A DNA stretch of 64,000 bases, from assembly GCF_027943255.1 (NCBI RefSeq), contig NC_072893.1, forward strand, positions 36,602,001 to 36,666,000. The letters are read 5' to 3'. Source of the stretch: Anastrepha obliqua (lineage: Eukaryota; Arthropoda; Insecta; Diptera; Tephritidae). Positions 10,931 through 22,214 of the stretch are shown here, piece after piece. The translations under genes were made by a program, and so were the position numbers. The stretch's first letter is position 1; each line of letters starts with the position of its first letter. The notes beneath the pieces were generated by a model that worked only from the letters and a program-made list of their open reading frames with translations, was not told where the DNA came from and did not search any database.

Positions 10931-12230
10931 TGTTTTTTTTTTTTTTTTGTTCCTTGTTCACTCCTCTCGGGAGCATAAGGCCTCGACAAAACTCTTCCAT
11001 CGTACACGGTTCTGTGCTGTTGTTTTTGCACCGTACTACGAGATGTCGGCAACATCGACCTTCTCCAAGTCTGTTTTGGTCGACCGCGACCTCTGCTCTC
11101 TTACGGGTTCCAGTCCAGTGCCGTTCTCGTGATGCTATCTGTTGGTTTTCTCAATGTGTGACCTATCCATTTCCACTTTCTGCGTTTGATTTGCCTAAGG
11201 ATGGGCTCCTCGTTCGTTAATCTCCACAGTGCGTCGTTACTGATGATGTTTGCCCTGAATATTCTGCAAATCATGCGGTCCAGCTATGTTTCGCTTCTGT
11301 ACTACAGAACGGACTTCACGCATGAGCCGAATATTCGAAGTTTAGCGCGCCTGTAGATTTGCGAACTCCCCCATACTGTATTCATTCTCCCTAATGCCGC
11401 CCTTGCTTTGTTTAGCCTGCAGTTGACATCTTCATCTGCTCCACCATCTGCCGTGATGATGCAGCCGAGGTAACAAAAGCTTTCAACGACTTCCACCGGG
11501 CATCCGTCAACCAATATCTCCCTTGCGTTATTATGGCCTTGGTGTTGGCGATGTTGACCTCCAGTCACGACTAGTTTGTCCGCCTTCGCTTGCATATCAG
11601 AGAGTTTGTGAGAAAGGAGGTAGATGTCATCGGCGAAGTCCCGCTCCTCAAGATGTCTGGTAAAACTCCATACGATGCCTTTTTTCTGCAGGGTCAGTTG
11701 ACTCATGACTTCATCAAGGACGATGCCGAAGAGAACGGGCGACAGGGGACAACCTTGCCTTACCCCTGCGTTGGTAGTGAATGGATCGCTGATATCACCT
11801 TTAAGAAGCACTGCCAGTTCAGAGTTCTCGTAGAGGGATTTGATGAGACGGATTATCTTGGCGTGAGCTCCCTTTCTATTCAGTACCAGCCATATTGCGT
11901 CTCGTTTGATAGTATCGAACGCCTTCTTAAAGTCTACTAACAACAAGTAAAGCGGGGATTGCCACTCAACTGATTGTTCTACTATAATCCGAAGTGTGTT
12001 GTCTTGGTGAAGTCGAAAACTAGCTTGCTCGTCTCTTAAGAAGGGTTCGGTATCTTTGAGCCTGCTTTGGATGACGGCTACAGTTTTGTAGATGATGTTA
12101 AGCAGGGTTATTCCCCGCCAGTTGCCGCAGTCCCGCAAATCGCCTTTCTTGGGCAGACGGCGGTGATGTGGGGATGAAGAATTTTCGGAATTCCTGATCC
12201 TATTCTTAGATGATATTAACCACGACAACT
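10931..12230 (-). mobile_element. RTE-type LINE, 5'-truncated, with poly(A)-like 3' end
   Basis: The longest reverse transcriptase in the window is an open 308-codon frame at 12228-11302 on the minus strand. In order it shows LPKKGDLRDCGNWRGITLLN (entry motif), LLLVDFKKAFDTIKRDA (motif A with catalytic D), AGVRQGCPLSPVLFGIVLDE (motif B), RDFADDIYLLSHKLSDMQAK (motif C, FADD) and SFCYLGCIITADGG. After the stop, broken frames continue with [20 protein letters not shown], the usual C-terminal tail. On this strand the copy ends in an A tract (T run at 10931-10946 on the + strand). The endonuclease half is missing. Related fragments lie at 19880-20135, 38665-39240 and 48495-48725. Confidence 0.88.
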
Positions 12231-13282
12231 GTTGGTTTCACCTCTCTAAGCTGAAATGTGTGTGCTGCTGCAACAACTATGACAAAAAACGTTAAACAGT
12301 ATTATCTCTGCCAAAGACGCGACATTTCTATCTTAACGAGTCTTTCCTTGAATGTTTCGCAGACTTACGGAATATCCAGCGCTTCTTAAAAAAATCAATG
12401 GTTTTATCTTTTGTGAAAGTTAAGTTACCCGAATTAAAGAATTAGAGTTCACTCAAGTGACATACCAATGGGACGCTTAGTTCCTCCGATGTGCATCTCT
12501 ACACTCTCGTGGAGAACAGCTGCCACTGTAACCTAACCCACCCTTAGCTATGTTGGGTGGCATACACTTTTATGTATTTTTAAAATCCAAATATTTTTGC
12601 GAAATAAAGTTGGGTTAATAGAAGAATAAAACTTAATTTTTACTAAACTAAACTAATCACACTCAACTTGTCGCACACGCCACGCAAACCAAACCAATCT
12701 CAGCCGTCACCATTGAATTTTCAACCTTAAAGCTACAAAACATCACACGAAATCTTAAAATATTTTTCATTTAACTTTTGAATGAATTATCGAGGTGCCT
12801 AAGTAGACAACATAATTAGCAGTAAAACACTCAGACATGAATAAAAAGTAACTAACCTAGTTGGCGTACCCTTTACAGTGACTGCACTTGTTATAAATCA
12901 TCCGAAAGAAATATTTTATGAGATTTTTATTTCTCAATTCAATAGCTGGCATTGAAAGCTAATACAAACAATCGCTTTAAAGTACTAAATCTTAAAATGA
13001 CAGTTAGAATGACACACCGTCACCACACCGGAATTTTTTAGCAACTTTAAACTTACATTTTATTGCAGTAAGATTTAATAAGCTATAAAACTGCATGCCA
13101 AAAATCTTTTTAGAAATTCTAAATACAAACCGTAGAATTGGGATGGGAAGTTTGTGGGATTTTTTTTTTTATTTTGGAATACATCTAAAATCGGATTTAT
13201 GTACATATATGGTTTTTTTATACAATAAGCTATACTTTTATATAAAAAATATGAAATAAGACAAAAAAAGCATAGTCTAAAT
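12231..13282. other. AT-rich sequence, no gene seen
   Basis: No supported coding frame. A short CCTAACCCACCC patch near 12530-12545 resembles LINE 3' untranslated sequence but is too short to assign. Confidence 0.4.
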
Positions 13283-13478
13283 GGGCAATCGCAACAATGG
13301 GAAACCTCCCACTGCATTTCTGCCACGAAAAAGCTCCTCATAAAAAAATACCTGCCCTTTGGAATCGGCTTAAAACTGTAGGCCCCTCCATTTGTGGAAC
13401 AACATCAAGACACACGCCAGAAAAAGAAGGAGGAGCTCGGCCAAACATCCCAAAATGTTTTTAATAGCGCCATTTTTT
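13283..13478 (+). mobile_element. tRNA-derived SINE, body and tail only
   Basis: Matches the body of the complete SINE at 51713-52033: CATTTCTGCCACGAAAAAGC, TCCATTTGTGGAACAACATC, GGAGGAGCTCGGCCAAACAT and a final AGCGCCAT. The tRNA-like head is missing, as in a 5'-truncated copy. Confidence 0.8.
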
Positions 13479-13599
13479 TAATGAGTTAGTGCCTTGGACG
13501 TTATGTTATATCTTCAGCTGACTTCTAATGAAAGCTTGGTGGCATTCGGTTTAGTGGAAGCGAAGTTATTGCCTCTAAAGTGTCAGTATGTTTGCGTCA

Positions 13600-14490
13600 T
13601 CGGTACAAAAACGAGTTTCGAAGAAAGAGCTAATATCAAATTATGTTTTAAAATGGGTAAAAAGTTTACCGAAACATTTGAGTTGATGAAAAAAGTTGGT
13701 GGCGATGATTGCCTATCTCGTGCCAGAGTTCATGACTGGTTTGCACGTTTCAGAGATGGTTGTGAGGACATAAATGACAATGAACATACTACCGGGCCGC
13801 CCAAAATCAGTAATCACCGAAAACTCCATCGAAATGAACTGAAATCACACAAGTTGCGGAGGACCAAAAATTGCTTAGAATTCAACATTCGAAAAACCTC
13901 ATTCAAGTGGCGAGAAAAGAGGAGAACATCCTTTACAACATTGTAACTGGTGATGAAACGAGGTGTTCCCAACATGAACCTGAAACTAAGTGTCAAAGTG
14001 TGGAATGGAAGGCCCCAGAAGAGCCACCACCGAAAAAATCGCGTTTGGAGAAGTGAAAAATCAATTCAATGCTTTTACGAGGGTTGATTCCAAGGGAATT
14101 GTCCACAGGCAGTTCATGCTAACGGGCCAAACTGCCAATGCAATTTTCTGTCTTGGCGTTTTGAAGCGTTTGTTGCATCGCATTCGTCGAATTCGCCCTG
14201 ACTACCGCGAAGGAGGAAACTAGCGCTTATTGCATGAAAATGCACCATCTCACCGATCCACTCCTGTGACTGATTTTTTGACTAGAAATCGCATTTTAAC
14301 CATCAATCACTCACCGTATTCGTGCTCCCTGTGACTTTCACCAATACGAGAAATTGCATTTGGCCATGAAAGGAAAACGTTTTGCGTCCGTAGTGGCCAT
14401 CCAAAAGGCTTTTGCCGAGATCCTAAAGGACATTCCGGTCAATGACCTTAAACACCCTTTCGAAAAGCTTTTAGATCGCACAAAATAGTA
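13600..14490 (+). pseudogene. Mariner transposase pseudogene
   Basis: Successive + frames give KMGKKFTETFELMKKVGGDD and ARVHDWFARFRDGCEDINDN (helix-turn-helix region, 13650-13790). They continue with NILYNIVTGDETR around the first catalytic D (13925-13965), then GIVHRQF (near 14090-14115) and LLHENAPSHRSTPVTDF (14225-14280). The second catalytic position reads HEN where mariners have HDN. Several frameshifts and stops interrupt it. It resembles DD34D mariners. No terminal repeats were identified. Confidence 0.78.
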
Positions 14491-14552
14491 TATTATCAGA
14501 AATTATCAGACCAAAGCTCCTTTCGTTTCTATTTTAACTTAGTCTTGTTTAA

Positions 14553-14583
14553 ACTAGCCCTGTCTAGTGTACCGTACCCCATA
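14553..14583 (+). repeat. Dispersed repeat, type A, 3' end only
   Basis: Contains AACTAGCCCTGTCTAGTGTA then CCGTACCCCA, the right-hand end of the type A repeat. It lies between the mariner pseudogene and a rosa-type leader. Confidence 0.55.
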
Positions 14584-14589
14584 ACTTGA

Positions 14590-14740
14590 TTTGACAGCTG
14601 AGCATGGCAAACTGTGTTGACATTTTTGTTCAGTAAGGTTTGGCAAGCCATCATAAATCGTTTAACATCAAAGTAAGGCTTCCAAATTATGGAAATATGC
14701 TTTGAAAAAAAAATCTTCAGTGTTTACGAGCATGCAAACG
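14590..14740 (+). mobile_element. rosa-type (DD41D) transposon 5' end
   Basis: The leader AAACTGTGTTGACATTTTTG, TTCAGTAAGGTTTGGCAAGC and CATCATAAATCGTTTAACAT is shared with 45440-45538. The frame begins INRLTSK followed by GFQIMEICFE, the start of a DD41D transposase with the initiator ATG changed to ATA. Only the first tens of codons remain. Confidence 0.6.
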
Positions 14741-15039
14741 TCGTTATCATTGAAAATTATTTTACATGCTATTAGTCCATAAAATTTAAAAGACAAAAAA
14801 AATTTACTTTTTTATTTTATTTTTATTTTAAAATTTGAAAGACCTAACAATAATTTTGAATGTTTCAAAATTGATATTCGATATTTTCGTTATCGCTTTC
14901 ATCGTCACTGCTTTCATCGCCATTTATTATTTATTTTTTTAGGCTTTCCATTTATTTATTAAATTTAGGCTTTTCTATGACAAATAGTCTCATTGAATAA
15001 AATTTGTGATTTTATCGACATTTTGTTTAACATCAAAAA

Positions 15040-15240
15040 TGCCTGAATGAAATCGACGAAACCAAAATTGCACGTAATTAGCTGTTGCAGTATCGGCACC
15101 ATAAACACCATTCACAATTTCAGCGGCCTGGCTTGCATTTGCGCCTTTTCGCCTTTAACAAAGAAAAACTGTAAAATGTATGGCATTATCTCTTTGTTGA
15201 CTTCCATTGTTAACACCCTGTAACTCACAACTGAATGGAA
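15040..15240 (-). pseudogene. Mariner helix-turn-helix fragment
   Basis: The minus strand gives MEVNKEIMPYILQFFFVKGE, then after a frame change KGANASQAAEIVNGVYGADT and VQFWFRRFHSGIFDVKQNVD. This is the paired N-terminal DNA-binding region of mariner transposases. The catalytic domain is absent. Confidence 0.75.
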
Positions 15241-16055
15241 CAAATCAAAAGCAGCAAACGAATTTTTTTAGTGTGAAATGTCACCTTGACCACGAGCAAA
15301 TTCAAAATTGTTTGATTGATACTTTACGAGGTATCGATCACAACAGTCATCTACCAAGGAAATAATGGATTTATTTTTCCCCAAACGAATACTAAGTGCA
15401 GATATGCAGGTAGGTGGGTATGCATGTGTATGTGTGCCGCTTTATTAATTCTTTACGTCCACCAACTACAACAATAGCCACATTATTTCTACAATCACTT
15501 ATCGTTTTCGCCAAAATTCGCAGAATAAAATTTTATTGATCAGAATTCAATTTACGGTACGTCATCGATATTTAACATGTTTGATATGTATGTGCATATT
15601 AAAGATAAAGTTGTTTATGTACAGGGTGTATTTTATGGTCAAGATCGACATTTTTTTAATGATTTTTTAAATAAAATAGAGTTTTGTATACTTTTTTTTC
15701 AATTTAAATTTTTAATACTTCGCTAATTCTACTTTGCAAGTTCAAAATTTGAGCAAAGATTTTGATAGTTGATTTGGGCGCTATATTAAACATTTATTTA
15801 AATGGTTTTTTGTATCAAAATGTGTGTTTGTATGTAAAGTTTGTACGTAAAGTTGTTTTTAAATGAGCTCTAAGCGGCCCCAAGGGAAATTTTTAAATAC
15901 CATTTTCGCGAAAACTGGAGCCAACCTGACACAATGGTGGATATTTAACATTTTTGTATACAAACGCACGACAAATTGCTCGCTAGTTTTAAATATTTTG
16001 TAATTTTCGTGATCAGCGGGCAGATACCCGTCGACCTCATGGCCCGGAAGCGAAT
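15241..16055. other. AT-rich sequence, no gene seen
   Basis: A TACAGGGTGTATTTTATGG word near 15620 resembles a Tc1/mariner terminus, but I found no partner. Otherwise unremarkable A/T-rich sequence. Confidence 0.35.
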
Positions 16056-16470
16056 GAATGCGTGTGACTCCAAGAAGAAACACGTCATCACTAGCTTCTC
16101 AGAACGGAGATGCCAAACCATGTTGTGATGGCAAAGCCGATGGGACACTAAACCGAGTGGCAAATGAACGTCAAAACTTATTCCATCAAGTGACAAATGG
16201 GGGAAGTGAACTACTTCTTAACTCAGTTCCTCTCGGGCCACGGATACTTCCGGAGATACCTATACCGCATGGGCAAGGTAACCGATTCGAAGTGCATATA
16301 CTGCGAAGTGCTGAGGGATGACGCTGTATACACGTTTTTTAGTTGTAACAGATGGCTCGCGGAAAGAAATGCTCTGAGGGAACAGATTGGCGACATCGCA
16401 CCGAGCAACATACCCAGCAAAATGCTCAAACGCGGGGACAGCTGGAACGCGGATAGAATTGGAACGTAAA
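16056..16470 (+). mobile_element. R1-type LINE C-terminal fragment
   Basis: The + frame near 16197-16450 reads NYFLTQFLSGHGYFRRYLYR, then SKCIYCEVLRDDAVYTFFSC and NRWLAERNALREQIGDIAPS. The LTQxLSGHGYFRxYLxRMGK and CxYC-x8-H/Y-x4-C arrangement is typical of the C-terminus of R1-clade ORF2. Here the knuckle histidine position reads Y, consistent with decay. The upstream reverse transcriptase is missing. Confidence 0.78.
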
Positions 16471-17600
16471 TAGAATTGGTCCTTCATGGACTCTTTCGAA
16501 GTAATACAGAATACAGGGGAAGGGTGTCTGAAATGAAAATATTTTCTAACTAGTCGCCAATTAAATAAAATGATCAGAAACCTTTGCCCCAAAAAAATTT
16601 TAAAACTCGCAAAGTGCTTGCAATGAAAGATGCCTGGACATTCAACAATGCGCTGGCTTACCATTTCTCTGTTAATGCCAACTTTTATGGCATACGTTGG
16701 TTCAATTCTCAATCAGTCTTAACTTTATCTCCTGGCAAAGGAAATCTTTTTTATTCAAATTATTTCTTTACATATTAAATTATTAATTTATTTAATTATA
16801 GATAGAAAAAAACTCACAACGGCATTATTATTTAAATATTATGATTGAAACAATTCAAAAAAGTACAAATGTCTAAACAAAATCAAACTGGCACATAAAA
16901 AGCACCCTTTAAATACTTCGCTACATACATACATATATGCATATATATGCATATGTTATGAGGCGCTTTTAGTGTGAGAATTCAAGATAAGAAATATAAA
17001 TAAAAATAATAAATGCAACCGTTGGTTGCTCTACAAATACAGCAACGTGTTTATCATCAATTAACAAAACATCACTAAAAAGTAAAATCGCTTGTTTAGA
17101 TCGAAAAATGTTAAACTGAATTATTAAGAAAAATTAATTTTTGACGCATAATGAAAAATGCTCTAAAATTACGGATATGAGAAAGATCAGCTGAATCTCA
17201 GCTTACTTCTAACTGAGTTGTAATTAAAATAAGATGACCAAAGAACTATACAAAAGCACAAAGACGCGCCCAGATGTTGTTTTAAAATGAAATATGTAAA
17301 AATTCGGACTATTTATTTAAATAGGTATTTTTATACAAAAAGCAGCTCTTAACAATTATATCTGAAAAATAACATCATTGAAATGCCCACAGATAAAATG
17401 CGTCAAACAGTCAATTCCTGAATGCCTAGTTGTTAAGAACGTCGAGATATCTGCGTTGAAGATTAAAGTTTCTTCAGCAACATTTTGCACTACAGCAGCT
17501 TAAAGCGTTCAGTTTTTAATCTGCTAGTCTATCTGCCTTTTTCCATCCTCGACAGAACCATTTCTTGACATTTTTTCCCCCAACCTTTCAATTGCCAACT
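16471..17600. other. AT-rich sequence, no gene seen
   Basis: Contains an ATATGCATAT-rich simple patch near 16920-16955. No supported frame or element. Confidence 0.4.
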
Positions 17601-17895
17601 TATTCAGACGATTCACGTCACGATTTCTCGTGCTAACCGGCACCAGTTGGGCACACCAAGTGAAGTCAAGTCCTTCTCCACCTGATCTTTACAGCGCAAA
17701 GGAGGCCTTCCTCTTCCTCTGCCCCCACCAGCTGGTACCGCAACAAATACTTTCAGAGCTGGGGCGTTTGTATCCATTCGGACGACATGACCCAACCAGC
17801 GTAGCCGCGAGATCTTTATTCGCTACGCTATGTCGTCGTAAAGCTCATACAGCTCATTGTTCCATCACCTATGATACTCGCCATTACTAACGTGC
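17601..17895 (-). mobile_element. RTE-type LINE C-terminal tail (family b)
   Basis: The minus frame at 17795-17613 reads MGHVVRMDTNAPALKVFVAV and GRGRPPLRCKDQVEKDLTSL, then GVPNWCRLARE. This is the conserved C-terminal tail of RTE-like ORF2. Upstream on that strand (17820-17890) a decayed YRRRWNNELYEL-type motif can be traced by comparison with 48300-48430. Related pieces lie at 21259-21510, 47994-48430 and 57410-57545. Confidence 0.75.
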
Positions 17896-18179
17896 AAAAC
17901 TTCGACGCTGGAGAACAAAATAAAAATGCTAAATTAAGTTAATGGAAATCTGGTCACACTTAGGTGTCCTGCACTGGGTGACGTCACGAAACTCAGCTGA
18001 TATTGTCAAACTCGCTGAGAGGAAAGTAACGGTGCCACGTTAGTGCGGAGTCACACTGTGCGTTTTCACCGGAGCGGTTGAAACGCATGCGTTTTCACCG
18101 CACCGGATCGACATGTCACACTGTACGGTCACTCAGCGACAATCTGCGTCAGTCTGCTGCATTCTGTAAGCACAACAAG

Positions 18180-18310
18180 ATGTCCCGGAAAATTTTGAGA
18201 AAAAAAATAATTGCAATTTCGCTATTGGAAGCGGAAGGATTATTGAGAGAGCCAGTGAATCGCCAACACTGGGTCCATCCATTCTTTTCTCATCGTGAAT
18301 CAACTGAGAA
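18180..18310 (+). pseudogene. Harbinger transposase N-terminus (remnant)
   Basis: The frame begins MSRKILRKKIIAISLLEAEG and continues LLREPVNRQHWVHPFFSHRE. The HWVHPxxxxRE motif marks the start of PIF/Harbinger transposases. The catalytic DDE domain is absent: after roughly residue 43 the sequence passes directly into the opposite-strand MADF gene. The ATG at 18180 is the first in this frame. Confidence 0.72.
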
Positions 18311-18311
18311 A

Positions 18312-18453
18312 TTTCGACGGTTTTTCGAAAATATTCGCCAACTTCTATCCACGCTTTTTCTCTTGCATTCTTATAACTATATTCTTTTGCACTTTTATCC
18401 CAAAGGGCCGGCTTTTCTTGAATGCAAGTTATAAATTTATCCGTATCGAACAT
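18312..18453 (-). pseudogene. MADF-domain protein N-terminus of the Harbinger element (remnant)
   Basis: The minus strand from ATG 18453 reads MFDTDKFITCIQEKPALWDK, then SAKEYSYKNAREKAWIEVGE. This is the first half of a MADF (Myb/SANT-like) DNA-binding domain: FI..I...P.LWD, Y.....RE.AW..V. Harbinger elements commonly carry a second, Myb-like gene needed for transposition. Its 3' end is lost at the deletion junction near 18305-18315, where it meets the transposase remnant tail to tail. Confidence 0.75.
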
Positions 18454-18698
18454 GATTGCAAAACGCTGCGTTTGAACTGCACAGTGTGACGGTATTCGTA
18501 AGAATACTTGTGTCGTCGATGTCTTCCGGTCTTGCGGTCAAGCCGCATCGCCGCAGCAAGTTGCGGCAACCGTCCGGTAGGTGCGGCGACAACGCATAGT
18601 GTGACAACTGTCATACAAACGCGTTCGTCATTGCCATCCTTTCGCGCTGGAGCGTTTTCAACGCTCCGGTGAAAACGCACAGTGTGACTCCGCACTTA

Positions 18699-19875
18699 GG
18701 CGTCACATAATTAACCTCTCCGTCGAGGTGTATGCTTTCTTTTGGCGCTGACTGTTCATGCATATAAGATTGGTGAAAAGAAATCCATTATTTTTGCATA
18801 AAATTGTATCGATTCAAATAAAATATTGTTTTTTTTTAACAGAATTATAAAAGCTTAGCGCGCTAGTAAGCAGGGGTATAAAAACTACAAAATCCCGCAT
18901 TAATGAACGCCAAGTACATAGTTTAAACAAAAAAACGGAATAAATATTTTCTTCTTCGTAAAACAGCAAATTGTTCTTATTTGCTAATTCAACCAAATCA
19001 ATAAAGCAGCAATTTTCGAAATAATTTTTTTTTTTTTTTTAGATTCCACACCCTTATACCTTTCGTTTTATTCTTTTATCCGAATTGCATCACTACTTTT
19101 CGCAAATATTGGCCAATTTTAGAAATTCCGCTCAACTTGAAATTAAGTGATTTAAATATTTATTTTCTCTTGTTTGTGATTTTCTTCTTTGCTTTAACTT
19201 TTTCTTTGTTTGCATATTGGCATTCAAGTGTTAATTTATTTAACACTTTAAGCCGATAATCAACTGTTGGCCAAAATTGCGATTTTGCGTTGTGTTGCCA
19301 AGTGGTTGACAGTCAAAGGTAAATGGATTGGCGTGAAAAATTTACTTAACATGATTTCTTTAAAAAGATTTATATTAAAGCAAAAATATCAAATTCAATT
19401 AGAAGCGGTTATAGCTGATAAAATCTATCATTAAACCCCACAAAAAGCTTAGTTTGAATGTATTTGAAAGGAGCCGCTGATCGATTGTGGGCTTATTACA
19501 ACTCAGAAGGACTTTTAGAAAGGGCCGATCAAATTGAAGCATTTTTTATGAGTTTTTTAACGCAGCAATATTTCGCGAACTATTTTTTCTGCAAATGCCT
19601 GCCCTCAATAAAGTATCGAGAATGAGACAACTTACCAGAGGTGCGTGGCAATCAGTTCAAATAGCTTAAAACTTCCCGTTTTGGTCGAGTATTTCCTGAG
19701 TAGCAACTAAATTCTTATGTGAGAGTGAGTGAATTGTTAGAAGGCGAGCAGTAGTGTGACCTCTCCGATCAGTTTGGTTAGAAAAAAAATCACTGAGTGT
19801 GCATTGTCTGCATCATCCAGCAGATAAAAGCCTTGAAGAAACGACTCTTACGGCTTACGATCTCCCAAATAATAA
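18699..19875. other. AT-rich sequence, no gene seen
   Basis: Long T run near 19026-19040, otherwise A/T-rich. No supported frame or paired termini. Confidence 0.4.
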
Positions 19876-19879
19876 CTAA

Positions 19880-20135
19880 CAAAAAATTCGGTATGGCAAG
19901 TAAAAATTGATTGGCCACACTTTACGGAAACCCAATGGAGACATCTCCAAAGCTGCTCTAGACTGAAGCCCACACGGAAGCCGCAGATGCGGCAGACCAT
20001 CGAGCACGTGAAGGTAAATAGTTGAAGCAGAAGCGCTACAAGCAGGATGCTCTTGACGGCAAGTGAAGTTTCCAGCTTTAAATAAATGCAATTGCAAATT
20101 GTTTATTGAAGCCCAATGCTTCATCTAGGAACGAC
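19880..20135 (+). mobile_element. RTE-type LINE C-terminal tail (family a)
   Basis: The + strand reads [19 protein letters not shown] and SPHGSRRCGRPSST, broken by stops, then a terminal EALCSSRND-like motif at 20107-20140. It belongs to the same family as the RTE element at 10931-12230. Confidence 0.65.
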
Positions 20136-20199
20136 AGAAAAATATATATGTATGTACATATATATATTACCAGTGAATATACAAAGTGACGTTGCTCAA

Positions 20200-20262
20200 T
20201 ACCAGTGAGTGATCATAAGCGATGGGAGAATGAGCTGTATGAACTTTTCCACCGAGAGCCGA
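20200..20262 (+). mobile_element. RTE-type fragment (family b)
   Basis: A short frame KRWENELYELFHREP matches the RRRWNNELYEL-type segment of family b. It is wedged between a family a tail and an RNase H LINE. Confidence 0.45.
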
Positions 20263-20304
20263 ATGGAGCAAAGGGAAGGTGATTGGAAGATACGATATCG
20301 AAAT

Positions 20305-21130
20305 CTAAACCGATGGTTATAAGATGAACTGTGGTGTGGGAGCTGGCTTCCATTCGCAGCCGCTCAACCTATCTCAGTCAATTCGTCTTCCTGAATATGC
20401 CAGCGTGTTCCAGGCAGAACTGTTAGCGATCAGAGAAGCATGCAAATCACTAAAACTCTACAAGAAAGTTGGGGCAAGAGTGCTTATCTTCTCAGACAAG
20501 CAGCTATAAAGGCCTTAGACTTCAACTCCATTTCATCCAAACTAGTCTTACAGTGTAGAGAAGAGCTTGAAATGCTTAGTTATTGGCTTGAAATCAGTCT
20601 GATATGGGTTCTCGGTAACATGAACATACGGGGTAATGAGCTAGCGGATGAGCTAGCAAGAAAAGGCTCGACACTACAAATAGCAGAGGCGGTGGCAGTC
20701 TCCACCCCACTCAACACATTAAAAGCATCCATTGCTTCACACTATCATGCTTTAGCCGAAAGAAGATCGAAGCAATTAACTACATGTATTACAACAAAAA
20801 ACACATGGCCGTCGTACAAAATCCAAAGGAAGGATGACCTGTTAGGATGCTCTCGGCCAAACATCTCACGCACCACTGCAACCCTTACAGGCCATTGGGG
20901 GATCATGCAACTAGACTCAATCTACCCTTCAATCCTATCTGCAGGAACTGTCAAGCGGAAGGTGTGAAGGAAAGTCTTTTCCACTACTTATGTGAATGTC
21001 CAGGGCTAGCTACGGCACGACTCCGCTCCTTTGGGAAGCCTTTCTTGCAGCAAATTAATGAGATCTCAGACATCGAGATAAAGAATTTGATGCTATACTT
21101 GGACCTCACTAAATGGATCTGACTTAGAAA
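20305..21130 (+). pseudogene. I/Loa-type LINE: RNase H domain and C-terminal end
   Basis: The RNase H domain starts with TDGYKMNCGVGAGFH (first catalytic D at 20312-20314). It continues with YASVFQAELLAIREACKSLK (catalytic E), LIFSDKQL (second D), and GNMNIRGNELADELARKG (final D). The usual histidine before the last motif reads N. Frameshifts occur near 20505 and between 20900 and 20950. The third frame gives CRNCQAEGVKESLFHYLCEC, a Cys/His knuckle, and ends at the stop near 21121. The 3' untranslated part ends in CAACAACAACAAC near 21221-21236. Related 3' ends are at 25890-25970 and 50830-51180. Confidence 0.82.
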
Positions 21131-21258
21131 ACAAAACATTATTAAACGAGGACGGTGGTAGTAAAACGGTGCTGGTCACTAATTAGGGTTATTTCAGTGG
21201 AAATACTCAACCACTTCAACAACAACAACAACAAAAAATTTTCGACGACATAGACACA

Positions 21259-21510
21259 GTGCCGCGAATAAGCATCCATCGGCTTCCTTGGCTGGACCAT
21301 GTCATCCAAATGAATAAAAGGGCTCCGGCTTTGAAAGCAGAGGAATCGGAAGACCTCCTCTGCGTTGCAAAGATCAGGTGGAGATGGACTTGGAGCTTAC
21401 AACTGCCGCCGTATAGAAGGAGAAAGAAACGACTGGCGCGCTTTGTTAAACTCGGTCTAAATCGCTTAAGTGGCTATCGCACCTATGAAGAAGAAGAAGA
21501 AGAAGAAATG
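21259..21510 (+). mobile_element. RTE-type LINE C-terminal tail (family b), decayed
   Basis: The frame reads RLPWLDHVIQMNKRAPALKA and later LNRLSGYRTYEEEEEEE. It corresponds to the HVVRMD..APALK... tail at 17613-17795, with internal frame changes. The copy ends in a (GAA)n microsatellite at 21486-21507. Confidence 0.6.
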
Positions 21511-22210
21511 ACACAAGCACCAAAAGATTCACGAGTTACGAATAAAACACATGGAATGTTAGACCAATTTAAGCGAACGTATCTATCTATCGCTGTTATC
21601 ACTCCAGTACAGGAGCTGTTATGGAAATATACAACATGTGACGCCACTAAAACTGTCATGAGATCGCAAAAAAAAAATTGATGTGGAATTCGTGGTCGAG
21701 AGGAGACTCTGATTTATCGTGATATTACAAGAGATTTTTATTTCTTCTAAGTTTAATAGATAATTTTCACGTCATCTCAGACCGTAGAATGAAATAGCAG
21801 TTGAAGTTCTGTAAAAGAAAGCTTATTCTTGACCTTACTAATATTAATCTAAAGACGTACATCACCAAATTATTATAGACTATATAAATGGATCTCTTAA
21901 ATCTCGACTATGCTACAGCTTCCTCTCCAACCTTTAGTGTACAACTTTAGCGTTCTTCCACAAAATGGTCCAGAATGTTACCTCGCATACATGTAAACTA
22001 AGTCTCAGGTACATATCAAGTTGATAATGAGTTAACTGTTTTGCTATAAAACTTGGGTACCTTAACGAGTACCCCTTTATTCATCTAGTTACGCGTCTGG
22101 CTGTGCCTTGAGTATCTTGTAAAAATGTTTACATTTATAAAACGGCTGTAACTGTTAACATAACATTTGCTGTTATGCATTAACTCTGTTCTTTAGTTAG
22201 TTAACACACT
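21511..22210. other. AT-rich sequence, no gene seen
   Basis: No supported coding frame or element. Confidence 0.4.
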
Positions 22211-22214
22211 TTGA

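Larger units (their letters stand above)
18043..18695. mobile_element. PIF/Harbinger deletion derivative with TTA target duplication
   Basis: The element is 653 bp and is bounded by inverted repeats: 5' GTGCGGAGTCACACTGTGCG then TTTTCACCGGAGCG, with the reverse complement at 18655-18695. The match covers about 40 bp with small indels. Direct TTA copies flank it at 18040-18042 and 18696-18698, the 3-bp TWA duplication typical of PIF/Harbinger. Inside are two convergent gene starts, described separately. The size suits a nonautonomous derivative of a longer two-gene parent. Confidence 0.88.

Noticed and set aside
16260..16712. 150-codon minus frame
   Set aside because: Antisense shadow of an R1-type LINE tail on the + strand.
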